Below, piece by piece: positions 26,306 to 38,512 of a DNA stretch of 64,000 nucleotides (its first letter is position 1; each line of letters opens with the position of its first letter). The notes below the pieces were generated by a model. It did no database searches and was not told the origin of the DNA. It was given only the letters and a program-made list of their open reading frames with translations. A program made the translations under genes and the position numbers. The stretch is from Neocallimastix lanati (nom. inval.) (taxonomy: Eukaryota; Neocallimastigomycota; Neocallimastigomycetes; Neocallimastigales; Neocallimastigaceae), in the NCBI GenBank assembly GCA_016946835.1, contig JACVTC010000099.1:252501-316500 (forward strand), written 5' to 3'.

Positions 26306-26771
26306 AAAAAAAAAAAAAAAAAAAACTAACATAGACTTGCACATATGGGTACCCATCTCCCATATGGCCATACAGTTATTAATTAACTGTAAGGTGATGA
26401 GTTATTGGCATACTGTATCAGCTTCGCCGCTCTCAATCGTCGTTACACACTGCCCGGAGATGCATTCCTAACGTTCCTACATATATCTCTAATGACCACG
26501 AGCATCAGAACGGAACCATTAACTCCTCCCTAGTGGGTGTAATCATTGGCGATTGGAAATTTTACAATCATCAAGGTCTATGCTTCAATTCAAAGCGTAG
26601 TATCAGGGTTGGGTGAAATAATCATCTGAGGGAAAGCCTTATGGACATCACGTGTGGTCTCATGATATCCCAGGATAGAAACCTCATCCGATTATTTGGT
26701 GCCATGCCGAGGATTCGAACCCCGCCCTCTACAGTGACCTGTATCGTCCTAACCGACTGGACCAACATGGC
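26306..26771 (-). mobile_element. Full-length tRNA-derived SINE
   Basis: On the minus strand the element starts with a tRNA-like head (26771-26700), runs through about 370 bases of unusually GC-rich unique body, and ends in a T run (the A run at 26306-26325). The head has an A box, TGGTCCAGTCGG, and a perfect B box, GGTTCGAATCC, so a pol III promoter is plausible. The last 87 bases recur at 10919-11007 in a 5'-truncated copy, which shows mobility. It has no coding capacity and would need a LINE's machinery. Near its 3' end it has a GATGGGTACCCAT palindrome. No clear target duplication was seen because both flanks are A-rich. Confidence 0.72.
26700..26771 (-). tRNA. tRNA-like head of the SINE (probably pseudo-tRNA)
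   Basis: Folding gives a 7-bp acceptor stem (GCCATGT with GCATGGC, last pair G-T), a D stem GTCC/GGAC, and a T arm CGGGG-TTCGAAT-CCTCG. The anticodon arm pairs TACAG with CTGTA but leaves only four loop bases (GTCA), which is too few for a working anticodon loop. The head is therefore better read as a SINE promoter module than as a functional tRNA gene. The GTC in the loop hints at a tRNA-Asp ancestor, but this is weak. Confidence 0.5.
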
Positions 26772-26772
26772 A

Positions 26773-27194
26773 TTAAAAAAAAAAAAAAATTTAATAAATT
26801 AATTTTTTTTTTAATAATATTTTGTGGAATTATTTATTAAAATTTTATTAAATATTTAAATTTAAAAGATTCTTATTTACTTTTAATGAATCCTTTAAAT
26901 AATTTTATTTATATTTAATACATCTTTGTTTTCTTTTTAAAATAATATATAAACAATATATAATAAATTCTAATAATAATAATTATGTCCAATATACCAA
27001 TATATTATATTATTGTTTACTTTTTAAAATAATATATAAACAATATAATTTAATATAATAATAATAACTATTTATAATATTTTATTATCTAATGATACTA
27101 ATTAGTTGCTATAAATTTTATTATATGTATAATTGATATTCTTTAATATTGTGCTCTATTAATAAAAATTATAAATTCATATATTTTCAAAGAA
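26773..27194. other. AT-rich spacer between SINE and element A
   Basis: A/T-rich, with the phrase AAAATAATATATAAACAATATA present twice about 75 bases apart (26940 and 27015). No gene seen. Confidence 0.5.
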
Positions 27195-29141
27195 TGGCCT
27201 GTTCCAACGTGTATGAAAGATGTACAACGTTTTGTAGGACTTTGCAATTATTATAGAAGATTTGTAGAAAATTTTGCAAAAATTGCTAGACCTTTACATA
27301 ATTTAACTAAGAAAAATGTTCAATTTAAATGGGATGAAAAATGCGAAAATGCTTTTAACGAACTTAAGAAAAGACTTACCTCTACACCTTTACTTAGACA
27401 TCCAGATCCTCAGAAACCATTTATTGTAGAATGCGATGCTAGTAATTATGCTATTGGATCAATTCTATCACAAAAAGATGAAAATAATGTTTTACATCCT
27501 GTTGCATATCATTCAAGAAGTTTACATGACGCTGAATTAAATTATTCAATCACTGACAAAGAATTATTAGCAATTAGAAGTGCATTTCTTTCTTGGAGAC
27601 ACCTTTTATTAGGTGCAAAACATAAAGTAACAGTTTATACGGATCATAGAAATTTATTATATACATTAGGTGGTAAGATTGGTAATCAAAGACAACATCG
27701 TTGGCATCTCTTTTTCCAAGAGTATAATTTTCAATTAATTTATCGTCAAGGTAGAAAAAACGGTAAACCAGATAGTTTATCAAGAAGGCCAGATTATATG
27801 GAAACAAATGAAGAAATTATTCCAGAAAATATTTTAGATGTTAAAAATATTCCTAGTATTCCTTGCTTTATTGGTATTATGAGCGATTTCATTAGTAAAA
27901 TTATTGAGCATACCAAAAATGATGAATTTGCAAAAAGAATAATTGAATATATTACTTCTGATACGAATAATAATGGAAATCCACCTTATAAAAATATAAA
28001 TAAATTTAAAATTGAAAATGATATTATTTTATATAACCATCTTATTTATATTCCTGAAAAACTTCGTTTAGAAATCTTAAAAAGATATCATAATAAGCCT
28101 ACATGTGGACACTTAGGTATAAGAAAAACAGAAGAACTTATTTTAAGAAATTATTGGTGGCCAAAGCTTCACGAAGATGTTGTAAGTTATGTTAAATCTT
28201 GTGAAGACTGTGCTAGAAATAAAATTAGTAGACACAAGAAATATGATTTTCATAGACCATTAGAAACTCCAGATAGACCATGGCGTTCAATCGAAATTGA
28301 CTTCTTATGTGGACTCCCAAAATCAAAAGGTTATTCAGTTATTATGGTTGTTGCTGATCGATTTTCAAAAATGATTCATCTCATTCCTTTTAAAAATTTA
28401 CCTAATGCTAAACAAACTGCTAAAGCTTTCCTCAGTTCAGTTTTTAGAATTCATGGACTTCCTTCTGATATTTATACTGATAGAGGTTCCCAATTTACTA
28501 GTGCTTTATGGAAAGAACTTATGAACTATTTAGAAATTGATTCAAAAATCGCGACTACTGATCATCATGAAACTATTGGACAAGTTGAAAGAAATAATTC
28601 ATTTATTGAACAATATTTAAGATTCTTTACTAATGCTCCTGCTCACAATGACTGGTTAAACATTCTATATTTAGCTGAATTTGCTTACAATAATTCTATT
28701 CATGAATCAACAAACGAAACTCCATTTTTCGTTAATTATGGATTTCATCCTCCTATGGATGATATTTATTTATTTAAATTATCTGATTCCAATAATTTAT
28801 TCATTAAAAATCTAGATGAAAATTTTAAATTAATTAGAGATGTTTTAATTCATACGAAAGAAGTTTTTAAAAGAAATGCGGACAAATATAGAATGAAAGC
28901 TCCAGAACTACAGATTGGTAACTTAGCTGGGGTTCGTGCTCCTCCTTCTTACACACCTGAATTTCCTAAATTATCACCATGCAAATATGGACCATTTGAA
29001 ATCTTGGATAAATTAGAAAATAACAACTACAAAATTGACATTCGGAATTCATCATTTCCGAAAGCCCATCCAATTTTTCATATTTCACAACTAGAACCTT
29101 ACTACCCATCTCCAATAAGGTTCAATAATAGAAATAATTAA
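27195..29141 (+). mobile_element. Element A: Ty3/gypsy pol, 3' half
   Basis: One long open frame (from the ATG at 27213, 642 residues) covers the end of reverse transcriptase (FVGLCNYYRRF), RNase H (VECDAS, DKELLAI, YTDHRNL near residues 73-147), the integrase HHCC zinc finger (about 291-336) and the integrase core (EIDF near 361, YTDRGSQF near 421, QVERNN near 456). It ends with HPIFHISQLEPYY, a usual gypsy landmark just before the chromodomain position. Gag, protease and most of RT are not present, so the element is partial. The good frame suggests a fairly recent copy. It may own the LTR at 30166. Confidence 0.9.
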
Positions 29142-29220
29142 TAATTTATATTCAAAATTTCAATATGAATGTTTCGAAATTTCAATTTTCAAAAATATTA
29201 AATTTACTTTATTTTATTTT

Positions 29221-29261
<41 letters not shown>

Positions 29262-30165
29262 ATATGAATTAATCAAATATCAAATATTTCTTTAACTTCA
29301 CATTTAATTTTATATAGTTAATTATATATAAACAACACACAAATTTATTTCAATTTTAATCCCTTATATCCAATATTTCAATATTATAACTTTTTATTCA
29401 ATTTTAATTATTAATTCAGTCAATATCTTTAATTCAATTCAGAAAAAATTCAACTATGAAAAAAAAAAAAAAAAAAAAAAAATTCAAATTTATTAATTAT
29501 TAAAGTTCTAAAAACTCATCAAAATTATATTGCAATTTAAATTTTAAAATTCACTTTTTCTCAATAAAATTTATATCTTCAGAATCCTAGGATACGACTT
29601 TTATAACAAAATTTTAATTCCAACTAATTTATTCAACGTTTACTTACTCAATTGACTTAAGATTTCGATATCAATACATAAAAATTAATAGCTATTAATT
29701 AATTAAAAATAAAAATTTTTTTTTTTAACTTTAAATTAAATTAAATTCTTAATTAAATGGACAATATATTATAATTCAAATAAATCAATTAAGTAATTAA
29801 ATGAATATTCGACTATTAATAGATAAACAATATATAAACAATTCACTTAAATTAATTATTAATAATTCCATTTTCATTTAATTAATTCTTGTCTCTACTT
29901 TTTGGCCTTAGTATAAAAAATTTTTCAATATAAAATTTTTTCCAATATATATCACAATACAATTTAATATATGAATAAAATAAAATTTTTCAAATTTTAT
30001 CATAATTTTTATTATGGAATTTTTTTTTTTCAGTATTATATATTACAATATACTTATTATAATTTCTCAATTTATTCACAACTTGAATTATTTTTAAATT
30101 AATAATTTTACCATGTTTTCTTCCACTTTAAATTGTCTGGAATCCAATTTTTCCAGGCGGGGCGT
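29142..30165 (+). other. Non-coding stretch between element A pol and the next LTR
   Basis: AT-rich with two A runs (29225-29257 and 29459-29481) and several TTTCAATAT phrases. It ends in a purine-rich CAGGCGGGGCG directly before the LTR, which looks like a polypurine tract. No gene seen. Confidence 0.5.
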
Positions 30166-31240
30166 TGTAAAAATAAGAAAAATAAAATTAAAATAAAAGT
30201 TGGAATTACTTTTATTAAAATTAGTAATTTCACAATTAGAAAATAATAAATAAGAAATTATAATAAATTAAAACTTTAAAATAAAATATTCGTTTAAAAA
30301 CGAATATATTAAATTAATGAAATAAATAAATAAAGTTAATAAAAAAATGGGCTTTAACTTTAAAAGTCCATAACTCCCCAAATCGCCGCGATGGAGGGTT
30401 AAAAATAGGCGAAGAGAAAAATAATTTCTTCATCATACGAGGTCTCAAAGCCTCCTAGATGTCGAGATATTTACATTTAAAGTTTAAGGGTGTTAATTAA
30501 AATTAACTAAAATTTTTTATAATTATTTTTATTATAATTTAATTATTAAAATATAAATAACATATATCAAATATAAAATATACCCTTATTAGATTAGGAA
30601 ATTAATTACAAAATAATTAATTTTTTAATTTTTTAATTATCTAGATAATATTAAAGAAAACTTAAAACAAAATAAATAAGGGATCCAATTTATTATTAAA
30701 TAATTAAAATAAAAATTTATTTAGATTAGGAATTAATAATAGAAATAAAGTGTAAAAATTTTATAAGCCATGTAAATATAGTTTAGGAAAAATATAAATA
30801 GTTTAGTTTTTATTTTAAATTAATCTTTGAAAAAGATTATTGACAAATTATCTCTGACAATTTATCTTTAATTGAAAATTTTATTATAGAAATTATAATT
30901 AAGACTTTCTATTTTATAAAAATTATATTGAACTTTTTATTATTAAACTTTTATATCAATAAATAATAAATGAAATTATTTTAATTTTAAAAAAAAAAAG
31001 TTTCTTTATTTTATATTAATTACGTGTTACCAAATAAAATTTATATGAATTATTTATTCGGATTATATTCTAATTAAATAATCTATTGATTCATAAAATA
31101 ATTATCTTGTTTTAATAATAAAAGAACCCTAACCAAATAACAAATAAAATACAGAGTAAAAATTTTTCTAACCTAGTTATTCTAATCTTTAGTCTGTGTA
31201 ACCTTGTATACGTATCCCAATCAGACTAAGTCTCTTTACA
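30166..31240 (+). mobile_element. A-family LTR, copy 1
   Basis: 1075 bases from TGTAAAAATAAG to CTCTTTACA, with short inverted ends TGTAAA/TTTACA. Two further copies lie at 34132 and 49560, all close to 98% alike by eye. The five bases on its two sides do not match and a polypurine-like tract sits just before it. That fits a 3' LTR attached to a body, probably element A, rather than a solo LTR. It carries a conserved GC-richer island (30360-30490, with AAATCGCCGCGATGGAGGG). Confidence 0.8.
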
Positions 31241-31630
31241 AATATATTTTATTTTATAGTTGATAGTGATTTTAATATTATTATATTCATATATATTATA
31301 ATTTTAATAATTCATTTTATTATATTTAACTATATATGAATTTATATTTTATTTTGATAGTTGAGAGTATATAATTTACAATTTTAAATTTAATTTATTT
31401 TCAAATAACAAATATTGAGTCATATTGATATAACATCTAATATAATTCAATATATTTATAATGGTTATTGTTATTTATTTATTCTTATATTATATTGAAT
31501 AATAATTAATTTTATAATTCGATATATTTATATTAATTATTTTAACACGTTATATTCATTATAAAATTTTATTAAAAGATATTTAATATAACAATATTTA
31601 TATTGCTTTATATATTGCTACATCTAATAT
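31241..31630. other. Leader region before element B gag
   Basis: AT-rich, with a TTTTATAGTTGATAG/TTTTGATAGTTGAGAG pair about 105 bases apart. No clear 5' LTR for element B and no gene were seen. Confidence 0.4.
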
Positions 31631-34004
31631 ATGGAAAATTTCTTTATTCACATGAAAAGTTATTCATCATCTAATAGTTCTAGTCATTCAAACGCAAGCT
31701 TTAAAAATAGTAGTGTTAATAATTCTCCCTTTAACTCTGACAATTCAAGTACAATAGTTAGGTCCAAAATGACATTTGATTCTAAAGATAAAATGTTAAT
31801 GTTAAACGCCATCCAGAAGTTAAGTGCTGGCAACAAAAACGTAAAGTCTTGGATTAAGCAAATTACTTCCTGGATGAAATTGTTTGAAGAGACAGATATG
31901 AATGATGTAGTCCTTTGTATGAAATTAGCCTCCGCAGGAGACATTCCGGAAATACATTGACAACTACGTTATACAAAATCCTGATAATCTTTCCATGAAG
32001 GGATTAGAAAATTTTCTTCTTACAGAATGGTTACACAAGAAGAAACAAAGTCAGCTATTATCCGAGATTAAAAACATGAGTATTGAAATAAATAAAACTG
32101 TAGTCGAGTTTAACAAGAGATTTAAAGAAATATATACGAAACTAAATGAAGAAAGTAAGAAATATATTTCTATATATGACTACGAGGGAACTCTGAAACC
32201 AAGAACTGTGGTTTGGTCAAGAGTCTATTCTTCCTGTTGTTCATCATTAGAGGAGACATATGAAAAAGCTGAACTCTATGATGAAATCTACCATGAAACA
32301 AACAAAAGGAAGACTAATAATTTTAGATCCTTATATCAGGAGGGTGGAGACAATAGAAATAGGATAGTAATTAAATCTAAAACTCTTCCTCCACAAGTAA
32401 GGGGAAAGTCTCCCAAAGAAAATGACACCATGGAAGACCTAACCAATAAAATGAAGAATTTAAGGATAAAGACCTGTTACATTTGTGAACAAGAGGGACA
32501 CTTGAAATACGATTGTCCCAAACTGAAGAGATTAAACGCTCTTCTAGAAAAATTAGATAATCTTGAAGAAAAAAACTAAATAAAGGGAGTTTGCGGACTC
32601 CCGAAAATAAAGTAACCGCCACTTATTACACTCCTGAGAAACCAAATAAGTTACTTATCGCTGCGGCCAAGAGGAAGTCTAATTCTCAGGAGAATAATAA
32701 TAATAAAAAAAAATACAATTTACGAGGTAATTCATCTCATGATGTTTCCTCAACATCATGAGACAATATTACCCAAAATACTAATGTAGAGGATAATATA
32801 CCTTTAAGGAATTTAATTATTCCTAAATCACAATTAAATAAATTAAAGAAGAAAGAATCATTAAATAAAACACAAAATATTTTACAAATATTCAGAACAA
32901 TAATAATAATTACAATAATATTAATAATAATAATAATATTTATAATCATAATCATAATAATAATAATAATAATAATATTGTACTAACAATAATAATAACA
33001 AGTATGATAACAACAATAATAATAATAGTAGTCACAATTATATCAACAACGTTAACAATAATAATTTTAGTAATACAAATTTATTAAATACTGAAAATAT
33101 TAATTTATCATCAGATAGGGTACAAATTTGTCTACCAGTAATGCGCCACAAAATAGTTCGTCTAACAATGATAAAAATATTAATAATTTTAATAATTCAA
33201 ATATGATAATAGATAGCATGAATAACAATACCAATAATCAAAATAATAAGGGTTCCAATGTCAATAAGAAATGTCCCCGCAATTTATGTCTAATGAATAA
33301 TGTGGAACCATATGATATTATTAAGGATATTGCTAACTTAAAATGCAATATATCCTTATCCCAATTGGTAAATGATTTGACCCCTTCTAGCTTGGGACCC
33401 CATCATATTAAAATTAAGGAGGGCTTTGCCCCTATTAAGCTACGATATTATCGTACTAATAATGTCAAATCAGCCATTATTAAGGACCATATTAAGGATA
33501 TGATTAATAAAAGAATAATAATTCCTTCATCATCTGAATGGTCATTTCCAGTAGTATTAGTCCCCAAAAACAATTCTAACGAATGGCGTTTATGTGTGGA
33601 CTATTACAGTTCCGGATTCTTATTCCCTGCCTTATATTGACGAAATATTTGATAACCTCGGAGGAGCGGAAATTTTTTCTTCTTTGGATTTATTTTCTGG
33701 GTATCATCAAATTTTATTGGATGATGACAGTGTGGATAAAACCTGTTTCACCACTAAATATGGCAATTTTGTATTCAAGGTAATGCCATTTGGTCTGTGT
33801 AACGCTCCTGCTACGTTCCATAGGGAAATGAATAAAATTTTATTTGACTTGATAGGCGTTTGTGTATATATTTTTATAGATGATATATTAATTTTTTCTA
33901 AAACTCCTGAAGAACACGTGAAACACTTAATTTTAGTTCTGGATATTTTCAAAAATTTTAATATAAAAATTAACATTGAAAAATGTCAATTTATGAGGGA
34001 GTGA

Positions 34005-35631
34005 TCTAAAACAAATATGTGTAGTAACATATTTGTATATTTAATAATTATTAAATATTAAATTTATATATTTTGATAATAATTTTTATAATATATTATT
34101 AATTATTCATTATTATATTATAATTACTATTTGTAAAAATAAGAAAAATGAAATTAAAATAAAATTTGAAATTACTTTTATTGAAATTAGTAATTTCACA
34201 ATTAGAAAATAATAAATAAGAAATTATAATAAATTAAAACTTTAAAATAAAATATTCTTTTAAAAACGAATATATTAAATTAATGAAATAAATAAATAAA
34301 GTTAATAAGAAATGGGCTTTGACTTTAAAAGTCCATAACTCCCCAAATCGCCGCGATGGAGGGTTAAAAATAGGCGAAGAGAAAAATAATTTCTTCATCA
34401 TACGAGGTCTCAAAGCCTCCTAGATGTCGAGATATTTACATTTAAAGTTTAAGGGTGTTAATTAAAATTAACTAGAATTTTTTATAATTATTTTTATTAT
34501 AATTTAATTATTAAAATATAAATAACATATATCAAATATAAAATATACCCTTATTAGATTAGGAAATTAATTACAAAATAATTAATTTTTTAATTTTTTA
34601 ATTATCTAGATAATATTAAAGAAAATTTAAAACAAAATAAATAAGGATCCAATTTATTATTAAATAATTAAAATAAAAATTTATTTAGATTAGGAATTAA
34701 TAATAGAAATAAAGTGTAAAAATTTTATAAGCCATGTAAATATAGTTTAGGAAAAATATAAATAGTTTAGTTTTTATTTTAAATTAATCTTTGAAAAAGA
34801 TTATTGACAAATTATCTCTGACAATTTATCTTTAATTGAAAATTTTATTATAGAAATTATAATTAAGACTTTCTATTTTATAAAAATTATATTGAACTTT
34901 TTATTATTAAACTTTTATATCAATAAATAATAAATGAAATTATTTTAATTTTAAAAAAAAAAAGTTTCTTTATTTTATATTAATTACGTGTTACCAAATA
35001 AAATTTATATGAATTATTTATTCGGATTATATTCTAATTAAATAATCTATTGATTCATAAAATAATTATTTTGTTTTAATAATAAAAGAACGCTAACCAA
35101 ATAACAAATAAAATACACAGCAAAAATTTTTCTAACCTAGTTATTCTAATCTTTAGTCTGTGTAACCTTGTATACTTATCCCAATTAGACTAAGTCTCTT
35201 TACACTATTATAATATATATTAAATTACATATTTTATAATATATTAAATTATATATTTATTTTATAATTATATATTATTATATTAAAATATAATAATATT
35301 CTTATATTTAACTTTAATAGGATTTAAATAATCTTTTTTTATTTTATATTATATAATATATTATTATGTATTATTTTATATTTATTTTATATTTTACATA
35401 TAATATACATTTATTATTTAAATATAGATATTGTATTCTTATATATATAATTTATATTATATGTTTAAAATATATTTCATATAATTAAATTTATAATTTT
35501 TAAAATATAATTTCTTAATAATAATCAATTTCTAATAAAATTAATTTAGAAAGGGTTTTTTTAGTTTTTAGGAAAAGCAATAATAAATTAAATAAATATA
35601 TAACTATATTATTATAATTAAAATATAGCAC
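34005..35631. other. AT-rich insertion inside element B, host of a solo LTR
   Basis: The two AT-rich flanks, 34005-34131 and 35205-35631, form a block of roughly 550 bases that is foreign to pol and lies between its RT and RNase H parts. The A-family LTR sits inside this block. It may be a decayed LTR of another family, but its ends could not be fixed. Confidence 0.45.
34132..35204 (+). mobile_element. A-family solo LTR, copy 2
   Basis: 1073 bases, TGTAAAAATAAG to CTCTTTACA, flanked on both sides by the 5-base duplication CTATT (34127-34131 and 35205-35209). The duplication shows an independent insertion followed by LTR-LTR recombination, so it is not the partner of the LTR at 30166. It is nested in the AT-rich block within element B. 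Confidence 0.9.
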
Positions 35632-36079
35632 ATGTGTTTAGGTCACGTGATATATAAGGAAGGACTTAAAACCGATGATAAAAAGGTTATGGCAATAAAA
35701 AATTGGGTAATTCCTAATAATGTTTCAGAACTCAAGTCGTTTTTAGGTGCAATTGGTTACTACCGTAAATTCATAAATCAATTTGTACAAGTTGCTGCAC
35801 CACTTACTAAATTACTACGTAAAGGTATAACTTTTAATATTAGTAAAGAAAAAACTACTAGTTTTAATAATTTGAAAAAGTGTTTAATTAAAGTCCCAAT
35901 ATTAATATTTCCAGACTATACTAAACAATTCTTTAATAGAACAGATTCATCAAAAAAAGGTTTGGGTGGCGTTCTACTACAAGTGCCTGGTGAATTAGAA
36001 CGTCCAATCCACTTTGTAAGTCGCTCATTATCTAGAGCTGAGAGAAACTATAGCATAACTGGTCGCCACAGCGGTAATT

Positions 36080-37430
36080 AAAAAAAAAATAAAAAAAATT
36101 ACCAATCAACATATAAATAATTTAATTTGAAAAAAAAAATTTTAAAGCCATTCGTGTCACGTGTGTGAATTGTAAAAAAAGTATTTAAACAGTAAGCTTC
36201 GCTTAATGTTTAACTCTCTGTATTAATAATAATTAACATACAGAGAGTTAAACTTTTTTATTTCAAATTTTAAATACTTTTTTTAATAAATCTTTTTTAT
36301 TAATTATGACCAAAAGAACTGCTAATTGTTTAGAAATTGCTACTGCTGTTGCTAAGGACTGTGCTACCGCTTATAAAGATGATAGTTCTTCTAACAAGAA
36401 GATGAAAAAATCTAAAAAAAGAGAATGGTTTATCAATAACAAAAAAGAATTATTATTAACGTATCCAGATACAAGAAATATCTTAACTAAGGAAATGGTC
36501 GTAGAAATGTTAAATGGCTCACAAAAAAGTTTAAAATTTATTGTTTCAAAAGAAAAAAGTCATAAAAACGGAGAGCATGACCATATTCATGCTCATCTTT
36601 GGTTCGATAAAGCCTATTCTACTGAAGATATAAGATGTTTCGATGTATTTGATAATAGGTTCGATAATGAAAGTCATAGTATGCATCCCAATATTCGCTT
36701 TAAATCTGATCCTGATTTTGGTCCAGGTATCAAGGGTACAAGAAAAATGATTTTATATGTTACTAAAGAAGATCAAGAACCCTTGAGTAATTGGGATTGG
36801 CAAGCTTGGTTGGATCTTCACCCTGAACAAGTCAGGGCTAACCATGGACGCCGCGAAAGAATCAATATTCCTTTTTTTGAATGGGTACATGAAGATCCGG
36901 TCCCAACCCAAGATATCATTCGTGAAAGAATTAGAAATAATCAAGATTATTATAGCGAATATGTCACTAATTTTTTAAATTATAATAATTTGATTAAAGC
37001 TGAATTCCCCTTAGAACAAAGGGCTATTATTATCCCAAATTTCGATTTACTATATTACATCCCTAAAGAAATTAAAGACTGGATTCAAGAATTTGAAGCA
37101 TGGAAAATATCTGATAAACAAGATAGAGCAAAGGGTATATGGGTAACAGGAAAAAGTAAAACAGGAAAAACCAGTTTATTTACAACTCTTTCTTTAGCAA
37201 TAAGTTATTTCCCTAATATTTGGAATATTGATAATATCGTTCCAGAATCCGAAGTTAATTTATTTGATGATCAAGATATTATTTTCAATGACTGGGAAGA
37301 CTTCAGATGGTTTAAAGGTTTTGTTGGGGCCCAAAAAGTGTTAACAGTAACTGACAAATATAGATCCAAGAAAACAATTGCTAACAATAAGAAATATTTC
37401 AGAGATAATGGAACTTACCGAAGAATTGTA
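36080..37430 (+). mobile_element. Endogenous CRESS-DNA virus Rep cassette inside element B
   Basis: From the ATG at 36306 the frame has the full set of N-terminal HUH-nuclease motifs of geminivirus-like Rep: motif I LLLTYPD (residues 49-55), motif II HDHIHAH (91-97), a GRS-like block RCFDVF...HPNI (110-130) and motif III YVTKE (151-155, Tyr151). A superfamily 3 helicase part follows, with Walker A GKSKTGKTS (282-290), Walker B DIIFNDW (324-330) and GAQK...VTDKYR (341-352). Rep in such viruses nicks the origin and unwinds DNA for rolling-circle replication. The open frame runs on into element B's integrase, so Rep sits between pol parts and looks incomplete. Upstream lies an origin-like stem-loop. 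It is a fossil; the intact motifs suggest moderate age. Geminivirus/genomovirus-like affinity is inferred from motifs. Confidence 0.85.
36208..36253 (+). promoter_or_regulatory. Origin-like stem-loop upstream of Rep
   Basis: A perfect 15-bp stem (GTTTAACTCTCTGTA at 36208-36222 with its complement at 36239-36253) encloses a 16-base AT-only-but-one loop, TTAATAATAATTAACA. CRESS-virus origins are stem-loops with a TAATATTAC-like nonamer in the loop; here the loop has TAATAATTAAC, similar but not identical. It lies 52 bases before the Rep start. A second small hairpin, TAAGC-TTC-GCTTA, is adjacent at about 36193-36205. Origin function is inferred. Confidence 0.65.
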
Positions 37431-38512
37431 GAAGAATATGAAGAAAGAATAAAACTTATCTGGGAAGCCCACAGAATTGGTCATGAGGGTTTCGACAAGA
37501 CGTATCAACGATTAAAGAGACATTATTACTGGAAAGGTATGAATAATGAAGTTAAAGCAACCATTCAATTATGTTCTAAATATCAATTATGTAAAAATAA
37601 TAAATCTATTGACGCCACAGAACGCTACGCCACACCAGTTGAGGGCCCTTTCATACATTTAGGCATGGACATTATTGGCCCATTACCTATTACTGAAAGA
37701 AATAATCAATATATCTTAGTAATAGTTGATTATTTCACTAAGTGGGTAGAAGCGAAGCCTTTGACTACTGTCACTTCAAAAGTGTAATATATTTCTTAAG
37801 TAGAGTGTTTGCAAGACATGGCACGCCACAAGTAGTAACTACAGATAACGGTCCACAATTTAATTCAGAATTAACAAGAATATTTTTGGACTTATATGAT
37901 GTATACATTCATTTTTCAACTACATATCATCCAGAAACTAATGGTATGACTGAAAATAGAAATAGGGAAATTGGGAAATATTTAAGCCTTTTAGGTCAAA
38001 AGGAAAAAGATTGGGATATAGTTTTACCATCTGCTTTATGGGCTCTAAGAACTTCCAAGAATACAGCCACCAAACATTCCAGTTTTGAGTTGGTATATGG
38101 AAGAAATGACCAACAACCATTCGAATTAGCCACAACATTACCAACATTTAATGTACAAGCCACAAATGAAGAAAATTATTAGAAAAATTTTGCAATCATT
38201 ATAAATGGGATTTAGAAGCAAGCCAAAATATGAAAAAGACTAATATGAAATGGGAATAAGAAAGAAATGAAAATTTTAGAAATAATAAACAAAATACTAT
38301 TAGGAAAAATGATCTGGTAAAAGTACAAAATTTCAGTAGATTCAAGTTAGATCCATATTTTGTAGGCCCTTATAAAGTTATTGGAAAACATTTTAATGCG
38401 GTAAAATTAGCGGACCCAGATACAGGTTTAGTTCTTGAAAGACCTGTTCATCTTAAAAATGTTCAAAAATATAAGACAACTTTAGAGTAAGTTGTGTTAT
38501 AGGAGGGAGAAA

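Larger units (their letters stand above)
31631..38512 (+). mobile_element. Element B: Ty3/gypsy fossil carrying other insertions
   Basis: Parts in order: gag with a CCHC knuckle (CYICEQEGHLKYDC, near 32475-32520) at 31631-32580; an Asn-rich linker; reverse transcriptase at about 33130-34004 (LPYIDEI, SSLDLFSGYHQ, MPFGLCNAPATF, FIDDILIF); RT end and RNase H at 35632-36060; then a CRESS-virus Rep cassette; then integrase from about 37430 (HRIGHEG zinc-finger part, DIIGPLP, TTDNGPQF, NGMTENRNRE) and the C-terminal tail to about 38490. A polypurine tract AGGAGGGAGAA ends at 38512. A 1.6-kb non-coding block with a solo A-family LTR splits RT from RNase H. The element is old and broken, with several breaks besides the insertions. 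Confidence 0.85.

Noticed and set aside
26700-26771. Functional tRNA gene (tRNA-Asp)
   Set aside because: The anticodon stem leaves only four loop bases, and the 3' side continues into a SINE body shared with another locus.
30166-35204. LTRs at 30166 and 34132 as the two ends of one 5-kb element
   Set aside because: The second has its own CTATT duplication, the first has none in common with it, and pol sequence continues on the far side of the second.
36306-37430. Helitron RepHel or bacterial plasmid Rep as the source of the HUH protein
   Set aside because: Motif II, the GRS-like block and a short superfamily 3 P-loop helicase follow the geminivirus-like plan; no large superfamily 1 helicase is present.
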